Source: Georgenia daeguensis (GTDB lineage Bacteria > Actinomycetota > Actinomycetes > Actinomycetales > Actinomycetaceae). Taken from it: 64,000 bases of DNA. Below the pieces are notes generated by a model. The model saw only the letters and a list, made by a program, of their open reading frames with translations, had not been told where the DNA came from and made no database searches. Both the position numbers and the translations under genes were made by a program. The stretch is from positions 122,945-186,944 of the forward strand of contig NZ_BAABBA010000010.1 of assembly GCF_039537705.1 (NCBI RefSeq). The letters run 5' to 3'. Position 1 is the first letter of the stretch, and each line of letters starts with the position of its first letter. Below, piece by piece: positions 25,884 through 34,388 of this stretch.

Positions 25884-25900
25884 GGTTGTGGTCCACAACC
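25884..25900. promoter_or_regulatory. 17-bp palindrome upstream of the tautomerase gene
   Basis: GGTTGTGGTCCACAACC is a perfect palindrome with one central base. A short hairpin, CCGCCT to AGGCGG, follows at 25903-25916. It lies 47 bp before the tautomerase start and resembles GntR-type operators, but no such regulator is adjacent. Confidence 0.55.
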
Positions 25901-25947
25901 GTCCGCCTTCAGGCGGTGCACTGTCGCGCTCCACGGAGGAGACTGCC

Positions 25948-26328
25948 ATGCCGCTAGTACGCATCGACCTGCCGGAGGCGACTCCCCCGGAGTACCGGCA
26001 GAGCATCGTCGAGGTCGTCTACGAGGCGCTGGTCGACGCCGTCGGCGCGCCTGTCAACGACAGGTTCATGATCGTCTCCGAGCACGAGCCGGAGAACCTC
26101 GTGATGGACCCGACGTACATGGTCGAACGCACCGAGCGTGCGCTCATCATCCAGATCACGTTCAACGCCGGCCGCACGGTCGAGGCGAAGAAGAACCTCT
26201 ACCGTGCCATCGCCTCGGGCCTGCACGAACGCATCGGGCTGCGCCCGGAGGATGTGTTCATCAGCCTTGTCGACGTGCCCAAGGAGAACTGGTCCTTCGG
26301 GCTCGGCGAGGCCCAGTACGTCGACTGA
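25948..26328 (+). CDS. Tautomerase family protein
   Basis: The 126-residue protein starts MPLVRIDLPEAT, so after removal of Met the catalytic amino-terminal proline is exposed, as in 4-oxalocrotonate tautomerase relatives. A long helix (QSIVEVVYEALVDAVG) and strand pattern fit the longer, about 125-residue YusQ-like members. Substrate unknown. The start is fixed by the Pro requirement. A 17-bp palindrome sits upstream. Confidence 0.88.
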   Translation: MPLVRIDLPEATPPEYRQSIVEVVYEALVDAVGAPVNDRFMIVSEHEPENLVMDPTYMVERTERALIIQITFNAGRTVEAKKNLYRAIASGLHERIGLRPEDVFISLVDVPKENWSFGLGEAQYVD

Positions 26329-26349
26329 GGGCCCCGCGCCCCGACCGGG

Positions 26350-27048
26350 TCAGCGCCTCGGGGTCCAGTCCTGCCGACGGAGCCGCTCGAACCCGTCCAG
26401 CATCAGGTCGAGGGTGAACTCGAACTCGAACTGGTCGTCGCAGCCCTGGCCGACCACCGAGCCCTGGTCGTGCGCCCCGGCCCCGGCGATCTCGAGGATG
26501 TGGGGCCAGCGCGCGGCGACCTGCTGGAACATGGCCGCGCGCTGCTCGGGGTCCTCGGGCGGGGGCGCGCTCGGGAACACCTCCTGGGTGAAACCCCACA
26601 TGCGGCTCCCGAGGGCGTGCATCACGTGGTGGGTCAGCACCGCCGAGAAGCCTCCCGCGCGGAACATCCCGATGAGCGAGTTCATGTGGTCCAGCACCAC
26701 GGGCGACGCCCCGGTGCGCGACTCGATGACCGGGCGCGCCCACGGGTGCCGCAGCAGTGCCCGCCGCGCGGAGAGGATCCGCTCGCGCACGGCGGTCCGC
26801 CAGTCGGCACCTTCGAGCGGGGGGTCGATCTCACCGATGACGACGTCGACCATGCCGTCGAGGAGCTCTTCCTTGTTCGCCACGTGCCTGTACAACGCCA
26901 TCGGGACGACACCGAGGCGCTGGGCGAGCCGGCGCATGCTCAGCGCGTCGATGCCCTCCTCGTCGGCGAGCGCCACCCCGGCCCGCAGCACCCGGTCCCT
27001 GCTGAGGGCGACGCGCCGCGGGGCCCCGGCCTGGACCGTCGGTGCCAT
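26350..27048 (-). CDS. TetR-type transcriptional repressor
   Basis: The 232-residue protein has an N-terminal helix-turn-helix (VLRAGVALADEEGIDALSMRRLAQRLGVVPMALYRHVANKEELLDGM, about residues 20-66). The C-terminal half is all-alpha, as in TetR ligand domains. It is divergent from a DUF4386 membrane-protein gene, with a long near-perfect inverted repeat covering the shared promoter. It therefore probably represses that gene and itself; the ligand is unknown. Confidence 0.92.
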   Translation of the reverse strand: MAPTVQAGAPRRVALSRDRVLRAGVALADEEGIDALSMRRLAQRLGVVPMALYRHVANKEELLDGMVDVVIGEIDPPLEGADWRTAVRERILSARRALLRHPWARPVIESRTGASPVVLDHMNSLIGMFRAGGFSAVLTHHVMHALGSRMWGFTQEVFPSAPPPEDPEQRAAMFQQVAARWPHILEIAGAGAHDQGSVVGQGCDDQFEFEFTLDLMLDGFERLRRQDWTPRR

Positions 27049-27089
27049 GTCGTCCTCCCGCTCTCGTGCTGGCGGCCGACTCTAACCCC

Positions 27090-27137
27090 TTGACGAGTGT
27101 ACTGCGTACACGTACCTTCTGCGTGTACGCGGTACAC
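27090..27137 (+). promoter_or_regulatory. Promoter with a TetR-type operator
   Basis: TTGACG (27090-27095), 17 bases, then TACCTT (27113-27118) make a convincing promoter for the DUF4386 gene. Arms GTGTACTGCGTACACG (27097-27112) and CGTGTACGCGGTACAC (27122-27137) are inverted copies with one mismatch. They lie in the promoter spacer and just after the -10. Each arm is itself palindromic (GTGTAC...GTACAC). Confidence 0.75.
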
Positions 27138-27166
27138 ATCCCGGACCGCGACACCAGCGAGAGGCG

Positions 27167-27976
27167 ATGGACATGGCCAGCACCGAACCCACCGAGCCGA
27201 CGACGAGGCGGCCGATGAGCTGGCTGAGGAAGGTCGCGCTGCTCGCAGGCGCGCTCTACCTGGTCACGTTCCTGTCGTCCATCCCCGCGGTCTTCCTCCT
27301 CGACCCGGTCCTGAGCGACCCGGGCTACATCGTCGGGCCGGGCGACGACACGCGCGTCCTCCTCGGCGGCCTCCTCGACATCGTCAACGCTCTCGCCTGC
27401 ATCGGCACCGCTGTCGTGCTCTACCCGGTGGTCAGGCGGGAGAACGAGGCCCTCGCCCTCGGCTTCGTGGCGGCCCGCGTGCTCGAGGCCGCGATCATCT
27501 TCGTCGGCGTCATGAGCATCCTGACGGTCGTGACGCTGCGGCAGGACCTGGGCAGCACCCCCGGAGCGGACGCCGACTCCCTGATCACCACGGGCGAGGC
27601 GCTCGTCGCGTTGCGCGACTGGACGTTCCTGCTCGGGCCGGGCCTCGCCGTCGCGAACGCGCTGCTGCTGGGAACGCTGATGTACCGGTCCCGTCTCGTG
27701 CCACGCGTCATCCCGCTGCTGGGACTCGTCGGAGCACCGCTGCTCCTCGCGTCGAACACCGCGACGATGTTCGGCGTCAACGACCAGTTCTCCCTGCTGT
27801 CCCTGGTCGCGCTTCCCGGCATCTTCTTCTGGGAGCTGTCCCTCGGCGTCTACCTGGTCGTCAGGGGCTTCAGGCCCTCACCCGTCACCGCGGGACTGGA
27901 CGCCAACGGCGGGCGTGCCCCGGTCGACGTCGCCGCCGGACCGGCAGGGCCGGCCACCACGGCAGGAGGCTCGTGA
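27167..27976 (+). CDS. DUF4386 membrane protein
   Basis: The 269-residue protein has about six membrane helices, and its N-terminal MSWLRKVALLAGALYLVTFLSSIPAVFLL is typical of DUF4386 proteins. These lack a known function and often sit beside TetR repressors, as here. A long hydrophilic Ala/Gly tail (about 240-269) is probably cytoplasmic or external and looks unstructured. ATG 27167 is used; the Met two codons later is an alternative. Confidence 0.85.
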   Translation: MDMASTEPTEPTTRRPMSWLRKVALLAGALYLVTFLSSIPAVFLLDPVLSDPGYIVGPGDDTRVLLGGLLDIVNALACIGTAVVLYPVVRRENEALALGFVAARVLEAAIIFVGVMSILTVVTLRQDLGSTPGADADSLITTGEALVALRDWTFLLGPGLAVANALLLGTLMYRSRLVPRVIPLLGLVGAPLLLASNTATMFGVNDQFSLLSLVALPGIFFWELSLGVYLVVRGFRPSPVTAGLDANGGRAPVDVAAGPAGPATTAGGS

Positions 27977-27981
27977 CGCCA

Positions 27982-28019
27982 GCGGCAGCGCGGCGGCGGC
28001 AGCGGCGGCGGCGGCGGCG
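27982..28019. repeat. GGC trinucleotide-rich stretch
   Basis: A run of mostly GGC/AGC triplets follows the DUF4386 stop. On the minus strand it would code poly-Ala. I see no gene here and treat it as low-complexity spacer. Confidence 0.6.
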
Positions 28020-28082
28020 ATGACCTTGCCGACGGCCCGCCGCCTCTTCGCGCCCCTCTGACGCGATACCACCTGGCCGCCC

Positions 28083-28141
28083 TTGACGACGGATGTGACG
28101 GGGTCCATACTCGTGTAATCGATCCCATGGGAACGATTACA
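28083..28141 (+). promoter_or_regulatory. Promoter and LacI-type operator of the ribose operon
   Basis: TTGACG (28083-28088), 17 bases, and CATACT (28106-28111) form the promoter. Immediately downstream, 28114-28141 is a near-perfect palindrome: TGTAATCG, then ATCCCATGGGAA, then CGATTACA, differing only at one position pair. This location suits repression by the LacI-type product of the next gene. Confidence 0.75.
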
Positions 28142-28173
28142 CAGACCGCGCAGAGCCGCCGGGGAGGAAGTCA

Positions 28174-29205
28174 GTGCCGACGATCAAGGACGTTGCGCGT
28201 GCCGCGGGCGTCTCCACCGCCTCCGTCTCGCGCGTGCTGACCGACCACCCCGCCACGTCGCCCGAGATGCGCGAGCGCGTGCTGGCCGCCGTCCAGGCCC
28301 TGAACTTCCGGCCCAACGCCGTCGCCCGCTCCCTCCGCAGCACCGGGACCCGCACCGTCGGCCTGGTGGTCTCGGACCTGATGAACCCCTACTTCACCGA
28401 GCTGGCACGGGCGGTGGAGGACACCGCGCGCGCCGCCGGCTACTCCGTCATCGTCGGCAACGCGGACGAGGACCCCGCCCAGCAGGACCACTACATCCGG
28501 ATCCTCCTCGAGCGGCAGGTCGACGGGCTCATCGTCGTCCCCACCGTGGAGACCTCCCCGCTGCTGCGCGAGGCCGCCGACCTCAACCGGCACCTGGTCC
28601 TGGTCGACCGCCCCGCGGCCGACGTCGACGCCCCCACCGTCCTCGCGGACTCCTCCGCGGCCATCGCGGCCCTCGTCGACCACCTGGTGGCCACCGGCCG
28701 CACCGACCCGGCGATCATCACCGGCCCCGAGCACGCCGGCACCGCCCGGCTGCGGCTCGAGCACTTCCGGGCAGCCCTCGCCCGCCACAGCCTGGAGCTG
28801 CGGCCCGAGCGCGTGCAGCACGGCGACTTCCGGCCGGCCTCGGGCCACGAGGCCATGGCGGACCTGCTCGCCATGCCGTCGCTGCCCGACGCGGTGTTCG
28901 TCACCAACGGGTCCATGGCGCTCGGCGTCCTGCAGCTCCTGGCCGAGCAGCGCGCCACCATCCCGGTGCGCATCCCGGACGACCTCGCGCTCGCCGTGTT
29001 CGACGACATGCCGTGGTTCACCCTGCTGAGCCCGACCGTCACGGCGATCGCCCAGCCGACGGCCCAGCTCGGCCAGCGCGCCATGCGGCTGCTGCTGGCC
29101 CGCATCGCCGGTTCACCCGAGACCGACGGCGGAACCCCGGGCACCGACGCGCTCGAGTGCTGCCTGGTCCTACGCGAGTCCACCCTCCCGAGGAGGAGCG
29201 CATGA
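28174..29205 (+). CDS. LacI-family regulator of the ribose operon
   Basis: The 343-residue protein starts with the LacI helix-turn-helix TIKDVARAAGVSTASVSRVL and the hinge segment that ends in RPNAVARSLR. A periplasmic-binding-like sugar-sensing domain follows (VGLVVSDLMNPYFTEL and DDLALAVFDDMPWF). It starts with GTG behind a GGAGGAAG site. Its stop overlaps the next gene by 4 bases (ATGA), so regulator and transporter are one transcript. It likely represses the operon through the upstream palindrome and a second site before rbsB. Confidence 0.92.
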   Translation: MPTIKDVARAAGVSTASVSRVLTDHPATSPEMRERVLAAVQALNFRPNAVARSLRSTGTRTVGLVVSDLMNPYFTELARAVEDTARAAGYSVIVGNADEDPAQQDHYIRILLERQVDGLIVVPTVETSPLLREAADLNRHLVLVDRPAADVDAPTVLADSSAAIAALVDHLVATGRTDPAIITGPEHAGTARLRLEHFRAALARHSLELRPERVQHGDFRPASGHEAMADLLAMPSLPDAVFVTNGSMALGVLQLLAEQRATIPVRIPDDLALAVFDDMPWFTLLSPTVTAIAQPTAQLGQRAMRLLLARIAGSPETDGGTPGTDALECCLVLRESTLPRRSA

Positions 29206-30740
29206 ACACCCGACCGACGAACACCGCCACCCCGCCCGCGGGGCGCGAGCTTCTCCGCGTGGAGAACCTCGTCAAGAAGTTCCCGGGCGTGGTCGCCCTC
29301 GGCGGGGTCTCCTTCGACCTCCACGCCGGGGAGGTCCACGTGCTGCTCGGCGAGAACGGCGCCGGCAAGTCCACCCTGATCAAGTGCCTCGCGGGGGTGT
29401 ACCAGCCCGACGGCGGCACGCTCTTCGTCGACGGCGAGAAGGTCCACATCTCCTCGACCGCGCACGCCGAGCAGCTCGGCATCGCGACGATCCACCAGGA
29501 GTTCAACATCGTCCCGCAGCTGAGCGTGGCGGAGAACGTCCTGCTCGGCCGGCCCCCGCGCCGGTTCGGGATCGTCGACCGCCGGAAGATGCACGCCAAG
29601 GCACGGGCCGCGCTGCAGCGGGTCGGCCTCGACGTCGACCTCCGCCGCCCGGTCTCGACGCTCGGCGTCGCCCGCCAGCAGCTCGTGGAGATCGCCAAGG
29701 CCCTCAGCCTCGACGCCCGGGTCCTCATCCTGGACGAGCCCACCGCCGCGCTGACCGACGCCGAGGTGGACCGGCTGCTCGAGCTCATGGCCGAGCTGCG
29801 CCAGAACGGCGTGGGCATGGTCTTCATCTCCCACCACCTCGAGGAGATCCAGCGCATCGGCGACCGCGTCACCGTGCTCCGCGACGGCCAGTCGGTCGGC
29901 ACCGTCCCGGCCACCACGGACACCGGGGAGCTCGTCCGCCTGATGGTGGGCCGCTCCATCGAGGCGCAGTACCCGCGCGAGCAGACCCCGCTCGGCGACG
30001 AGCTGCTTCGCGTCGAGGGGCTCACGAGCACCGGGCACTTCGAGGACGTCTCCCTCTCCGTGCGCGCCGGCGAGGTGGTCGGGCTCGCCGGGCTGGTCGG
30101 CGCGGGCCGCACGGAGGTGCTGCGCGCGATCTTCGGCGCCGACCGCTACGACTCCGGCACGGTGAGCGTGCGCGGCAAGGCGGTGCCCCGGCACGACGTC
30201 CACGCCGCCATCGGCGCCGGCCTGGGGCTCGTCCCCGAGGACCGCAAGGCCCAGGGTCTCGTCCTGGGCGCGAGCGTCGAGGAGAACCTCGGCCTGGCGA
30301 TCCTCCGCGCCGCGACCCGGGGCGGCCTCGTCGATCGCGCCCGGCTCCGCGAGCAGGCCCGCACCAGCGTGAAGAACCTGCGCATCCGCACCCCGTCGAC
30401 CCGGGCCACCGTGAAGAACCTCTCGGGCGGCAACCAGCAGAAGGTCGTCATGGGCAAGTGGCTCGCCGCCGACCCCGCGGTGCTCCTCCTGGACGAGCCG
30501 ACCCGCGGCGTCGACGTCGGCGCGAAGGTCGAGATCTACCAGCTCATCAACCAGCTCACCGCCTCCGGACGCGGGGTCCTGCTCGTGTCCTCGGAGCTGC
30601 CCGAGGTCCTGGGCATGTGCGACCGCATCCTCGTCATGGCCCAGGGACGCCTGGTCGGCGAGCTCACCCGCGAAGAAGCAACCCAGGACGCCGTCATGGC
30701 CCTGGCCGTCAAGGAAGTGGAGTCCTCCCGTGCCCACTGA
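29202..30740 (+). CDS. rbsA: Ribose-type ABC transporter ATP-binding protein (duplicated)
   Basis: The 512-residue protein carries two ABC domains, as in RbsA. The first has Walker A GENGAGKS and a Walker B ILDEPTAALTD, but a degenerate signature (VARQQLVEIAKAL). The second has the family motif VPEDRKAQGL, a full LSGGNQQKVVMGKWL signature and LLLDEPTRGVDVG. The overlap with the regulator stop (ATGA) and an 11-bp overlap with the permease show tight coupling. Substrate is ribose-like by operon context. Confidence 0.93.
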   Translation: MNTRPTNTATPPAGRELLRVENLVKKFPGVVALGGVSFDLHAGEVHVLLGENGAGKSTLIKCLAGVYQPDGGTLFVDGEKVHISSTAHAEQLGIATIHQEFNIVPQLSVAENVLLGRPPRRFGIVDRRKMHAKARAALQRVGLDVDLRRPVSTLGVARQQLVEIAKALSLDARVLILDEPTAALTDAEVDRLLELMAELRQNGVGMVFISHHLEEIQRIGDRVTVLRDGQSVGTVPATTDTGELVRLMVGRSIEAQYPREQTPLGDELLRVEGLTSTGHFEDVSLSVRAGEVVGLAGLVGAGRTEVLRAIFGADRYDSGTVSVRGKAVPRHDVHAAIGAGLGLVPEDRKAQGLVLGASVEENLGLAILRAATRGGLVDRARLREQARTSVKNLRIRTPSTRATVKNLSGGNQQKVVMGKWLAADPAVLLLDEPTRGVDVGAKVEIYQLINQLTASGRGVLLVSSELPEVLGMCDRILVMAQGRLVGELTREEATQDAVMALAVKEVESSRAH

Positions 30741-31713
30741 GACCGCAACCGCCCGGACCGAGCAGCGCGAGTCGCTCGGCTCCCGCGCCCAGGTGCTGCT
30801 CGGGCAGAACGGCGCCCTGGTCGCGCTGGTGCTGCTCAGCGTCGTCATGGCCGTCCTCAGCCCGGTGTTCTTCAGCACGCAGAACCTGCTCAACGTCGGG
30901 GTGCAGGCCGCCGTCGTCGCGATCCTCGCCTTCGGGCAGACCTTCGTCATCGTCTCCGCCGGCATCGACCTCTCGGTCGGGTCGGTCGCCGCGCTGGCGT
31001 CGATCGTGACGGCCTACACCGCCACCACGACCGGGCTGAACCCGCTGCTCGCGATCGTGGTCGGGCTGCTGACCGGTGTCATCGCCGGGTTCATCTCCGG
31101 GGCGCTGGTCGCCTACGGCCGGCTCCCCGCGTTCATCGCGACGCTGGCGATGCTCTCGATCGCCCGCGGACTGGCCCTCGTCCTCTCCGACGGCGTCCCG
31201 ATCGCCCAGCCCTCCGCCGTCGCCTGGCTCGGCAGCACCATCGGCGGGTGGCTGCCCGTCCCGGTGCTCGTGATGATGGTGCTCGGCGGCCTGGCGGCGT
31301 TCATCCTCAACCGCACCTTCGCCGGGCGCGCCATGTACGCCATCGGCGGCAACGAGGAGGCCGCCCGGCTCTCCGGCATCAACGTCCGCCACCAGCAGCT
31401 GGTCATCTACTCGCTCTCCGGCGCCTTCGCGGCGGTCGCCGGCCTGGTGCTGGCCGGCCGGCTCGCCTCGGGCCAGCCGCAGGCCGCCGCCGGCTACGAG
31501 CTCGACGCGATCGCCGCCGTCGTCATCGGCGGCGCCAGCCTCGCCGGCGGGTCCGGCCGCGCCTTCGGCACGTTCGTCGGCGCCCTCGTCCTGGCCGTCA
31601 TCCGCAACGGCCTCAACCTGCTCAACGTCTCCTCGTTCTGGCAGCAGGTCGTCATCGGCGCCGTCATCGCCCTCGCCGTCCTCAGCGACACCCTGCGCCG
31701 TCGGCGCGCCTGA
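30730..31713 (+). CDS. rbsC: Ribose-type ABC transporter permease
   Basis: The 327-residue protein has eight to ten hydrophobic helices. It carries RbsC-family motifs: GIDLSVGSVAAL and GRAMYAIGGNEEAARLSGINV in the cytoplasmic loop that docks the ATPase. It starts with GTG at 30730, inside the end of the ATPase gene. It is followed by a gap of about 80 bp with a palindrome before the binding protein. Confidence 0.93.
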   Translation: MPTETATARTEQRESLGSRAQVLLGQNGALVALVLLSVVMAVLSPVFFSTQNLLNVGVQAAVVAILAFGQTFVIVSAGIDLSVGSVAALASIVTAYTATTTGLNPLLAIVVGLLTGVIAGFISGALVAYGRLPAFIATLAMLSIARGLALVLSDGVPIAQPSAVAWLGSTIGGWLPVPVLVMMVLGGLAAFILNRTFAGRAMYAIGGNEEAARLSGINVRHQQLVIYSLSGAFAAVAGLVLAGRLASGQPQAAAGYELDAIAAVVIGGASLAGGSGRAFGTFVGALVLAVIRNGLNLLNVSSFWQQVVIGAVIALAVLSDTLRRRRA

Positions 31714-31750
31714 GTCCCCCGCACCACCCGCACCACCACCCCCCACCCCT

Positions 31751-31767
31751 CCGGGAACCGTTCCCGG
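31751..31767 (+). promoter_or_regulatory. Second LacI-type operator or hairpin upstream of rbsB
   Basis: CCGGGAACCGTTCCCGG is a perfect palindrome around one central base in the gap before rbsB. It shares the GGGAACG half-site with the main operator at 28114. It may bind the same LacI protein and give rbsB separate control. A plain RNA hairpin is less likely with such a small loop. Confidence 0.55.
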
Positions 31768-31795
31768 TCGACGCAAGAGAAAGGAAGGGGTTCCG

Positions 31796-32743
31796 ATGAA
31801 GAAGCCCGCCCTCAGCATCGCCGCCCTGCTCGCCTCCTCCGCCCTGCTGCTCTCCGCGTGCGGCAGCGCCGACCAGGGTGGTGCCGGCTCCACCGGAGGC
31901 ACCGCCGGGGCCGGCGGCGACCACACCCTCGGCCTCGCCGTCTCCACCCTCAACAACCCGTTCTTCGTCTCCCTGCGCGACGGCGCCCAGGCCGCCGCCG
32001 ACGAGGCCGGCGCCGAGCTGACCGTCACCGACGCCCGCGACGACGCCACCCAGCAGGCCGACCAGGTGGCGAACTTCCAGACCCAGCAGCTCGACGCGGT
32101 GCTCATCAACCCCGTCGACTCCGACGCCGCCGGCCCGATCGTCTCCCCGCTCATCGCGGGCGACATCCCGGTGATCGCCGTCGACCGTGCGGTCAACGGC
32201 GCCGAGGTCAACACCTTCGTCGCCTCGGACAACGTCGAGGGCGGGCGCCTCGCCGCCCAGGCGCTGGCCGAGGCCATCGGCGAGAAGGGCCAGGTCATCG
32301 TGCTCCAGGGCGTCGCCGGCACCTCGGCCTCCCGCGAGCGCGGGCAGGGCTTCACCGAGGGCATCGCCGAGTTCCCGGACATCGAGGTCGTGGCCACCCA
32401 GCCCGCCGACTTCGACCGGGCCCAGGGCCTCGACGTCGCGACCAACCTCCTCCAGGCCAACCCGGACGTCGTCGGCATCTTCGCCGAGAACGACGAGATG
32501 GCCCTCGGCGCCGTCCAGGCGCTCGGCGACCGGGCGGGCAAGGACGTCTTCGTCGTCGGGTTCGACGCCACCGAGGACGCCCAGGCCGCCATCAAGACCG
32601 GCACCATGTACGCCTCGATCGCCCAGCAGCCCGAGGAGCTCGGCCGCGCCGCCGTCGAGGCCGCGCTGTCGATCCTGAACGGCGAGGAGGTCGAGGCCAC
32701 CGTGTCCGTGCCGGTCGTCGCGATGACCAAGGACGACCTCTGA
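31796..32743 (+). CDS. rbsB: Ribose-type substrate-binding lipoprotein
   Basis: The 315-residue protein opens with a lipoprotein signal (SALLLSAC). It then shows the RbsB fold: GLAVSTLNNPFFVSLRDGAQAAADEAGAEL, then QQLDAVLINPVDSDAAGP, IAVDRAVNG, and FAENDEMALGAVQAL. It captures ribose or a related sugar for RbsAC. A GAAAGGAAGG site precedes the ATG, strong enough to support high expression relative to the permease. Confidence 0.94.
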   Translation: MKKPALSIAALLASSALLLSACGSADQGGAGSTGGTAGAGGDHTLGLAVSTLNNPFFVSLRDGAQAAADEAGAELTVTDARDDATQQADQVANFQTQQLDAVLINPVDSDAAGPIVSPLIAGDIPVIAVDRAVNGAEVNTFVASDNVEGGRLAAQALAEAIGEKGQVIVLQGVAGTSASRERGQGFTEGIAEFPDIEVVATQPADFDRAQGLDVATNLLQANPDVVGIFAENDEMALGAVQALGDRAGKDVFVVGFDATEDAQAAIKTGTMYASIAQQPEELGRAAVEAALSILNGEEVEATVSVPVVAMTKDDL

Positions 32744-32805
32744 CCGACCTCCCGGCCTGCCGCGACCCGTCGCGGCGGGCCGCACGACCTCACGGAGCAC
32801 CCCAC

Positions 32806-33819
32806 ATGCAGACCCCACAGGTGGTCGTCGTCGGCTCGGCGAACGCCGACCTCGTCCTGGACATCGACCACCGGCCGGCGCCCGGCGAGACGGTGATCGG
32901 CTCCGACGTCGTCACCACGCCCGGCGGCAAGGGCGCGAACCAGGCGGTCGCGGCCGGCAAGGTCGGCGGGGCGGTCGCCTTCGTCGGCTGCGTCGGCGAC
33001 GACGACCACGGCGCGCTGCTGCGCGACTCGCTCTCCTCCGCCGGCGTGGACCTGACCGACCTGCGCACGGTCGACGCCCCGACCGGCACGGCCACCATCA
33101 TGGTGACGCCGGACGGGGAGAACTCGATCATCGTCTCCCCGGGCGCCAACCGGCACGTCACCCCCGCGATGCTCGAGGAGACCCGGTCCTCGTGGGGAGC
33201 GGCGCCCGTGGTCGTCCTGCAGCTCGAGATCCCGGTGGAGTCGGTCGCCGTCGTCGCGACCGGCGCCCGCGGCCGCGTCGTCGTCAACGCCGCCCCGGCC
33301 GCGCGGCTCGGGTCCGCGGTGCTCGCCGCGGCCGACCCCCTGGTGGTCAACGAGAGCGAGGCCGCGTTCCTCCTCGAGGACGCGGGGGCCGCCGCGGGAC
33401 CGGCCGACGACACCGGAGCCACCGCCCGCGCGCTGCTGCGCCTGGGTCCGCGGTCCGTCGTCCTCACCCTGGGGGCGGCGGGTGCCGTGGTCGCCGAGAC
33501 CCGCCGGGCCGACGCCGACCGCCCGTCCGACGATGTCCGCGTGGGCGACGAGGTTCCCCCGGCCGACGACGCAGCCGAGGTGGTCCGGGTCCCCGCCCTC
33601 CGCGTGGAGGCCGTGGACACCACCGGGGCCGGCGACTCCTTCGTGGGTGCGCTGGCCGTCGAGCTCGCCGCCGGCGCCACCCTGGAGCGGGCGGTCCGGC
33701 TCGCGACCCGGGTGGCCGCCGTCGCGGTCACCCGCCGCGGAGCCCAGACCTCCTTCCCGACCCTCGAGGAGCTCGAGCGCGCCGCGACCCAGCTGCAGGA
33801 CCGGGAGTCCGGGCGGTGA
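32806..33819 (+). CDS. rbsK: Ribokinase
   Basis: The 337-residue PfkB-family kinase phosphorylates ribose at O-5. Visible motifs are VVGSANADLVLDIDHRPAPGET, the GGKGANQAVAAGK anion motif, and the catalytic DTTGAGDSFVGAL near the C-terminus. A loop of about 25 residues rich in Asp and Arg (ETRRADADRPSDDVRVGDE...) is inserted before the final part, which is unusual. The next gene overlaps its stop codon (GTGA). Confidence 0.93.
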   Translation: MQTPQVVVVGSANADLVLDIDHRPAPGETVIGSDVVTTPGGKGANQAVAAGKVGGAVAFVGCVGDDDHGALLRDSLSSAGVDLTDLRTVDAPTGTATIMVTPDGENSIIVSPGANRHVTPAMLEETRSSWGAAPVVVLQLEIPVESVAVVATGARGRVVVNAAPAARLGSAVLAAADPLVVNESEAAFLLEDAGAAAGPADDTGATARALLRLGPRSVVLTLGAAGAVVAETRRADADRPSDDVRVGDEVPPADDAAEVVRVPALRVEAVDTTGAGDSFVGALAVELAAGATLERAVRLATRVAAVAVTRRGAQTSFPTLEELERAATQLQDRESGR

Positions 33820-34205
33820 AGCGCGGCGGCATTCTCAACCAGCCGCTGTCCGGCGCGCTCGCCGGGCTCGGCCACACGGACCGGGTGGTGGTCGGCGACT
33901 GCGGTCTCCCGCGCCCTCCCGGCGTGCCGGTGGTCGACCTCGCGGTGACCTTCGGGGTGCCGAGCTTCGCCGACGTCGTCCGCGCCCTTGCCGCGGAGAT
34001 CGTCGTCGAGTCCGCACTCCTGGCGAGCGAGACCCGCGACCGCAACGCCGACGTCCTGACGCTCGTGCGCGAGCTCTTCGGCGAGCCCGCATGGTGCAGC
34101 CACGAGGAGCTCAAGGCTGCGAGCGCCTCGGCCAGCCTGTTCGTGCGCACGGGCGAGGCCACCCCGTACGCGAACGTCGTCCTGACCTGCGGCGTGCCGT
34201 TCTGA
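33816..34205 (+). CDS. rbsD: D-ribose pyranase
   Basis: The 129-residue protein converts beta-D-ribopyranose to the furanose form that ribokinase uses. It begins KRGGILNQPLSGALAGLGHTDRVVVGDCGLPRP with the catalytic His in GHTD (residue 20). The C-terminal motif TGEATPYANVVLTCGV is the conserved subunit-interface end. GTG start overlaps the rbsK stop. The 3' end, including the TGA, is tandemly repeated downstream. Confidence 0.93.
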   Translation: MKRGGILNQPLSGALAGLGHTDRVVVGDCGLPRPPGVPVVDLAVTFGVPSFADVVRALAAEIVVESALLASETRDRNADVLTLVRELFGEPAWCSHEELKAASASASLFVRTGEATPYANVVLTCGVPF

Positions 34206-34231
34206 CCTGGCGGCGTGCTGTTCCGACCTGG
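34182..34231 (+). repeat. Tandem duplication across the rbsD stop codon
   Basis: CTGACCTGCGGCGTGCCGTT (34182-34201) is followed by a near-copy, CTGACCTGGCGGCGTGCTGTT (34202-34222), and a partial third. The stop codon of rbsD lies in the second unit. The copies extend into the spacer. Confidence 0.75.
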
Positions 34232-34307
34232 CCTCCCTCCTGACCGGTCCCCCCGCACTTGCCCCGACCGCGCGTTGGTGCTACTCCGAGAGGGAGAGTC
34301 GGCAGGC

Positions 34308-34333
34308 GCTCGGCACCGTACGCCGTGCCGAGC
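34308..34333. terminator. Hairpin between rbsD and the J-domain gene
   Basis: GCTCGGCAC (34308-34316) pairs with GTGCCGAGC (34325-34333), leaving an 8-base loop. It sits in the 183-bp gap after the ribose operon and may end that transcript, although there is no T-tract. Confidence 0.45.
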
Positions 34334-34388
34334 ACGACCGAGTCCCGACGGCCCGCGCGCGGGCCAGGAGAGTGCCGCTCGAGGAGTC

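Noticed and set aside
27878..28108. Minus-strand frame coding MDPVTSVVKGGQVV... with a poly-Ala run
   Set aside because: It is generated by the GGC-rich spacer and starts inside the -10 of the LacI promoter. No ribosome site is present.
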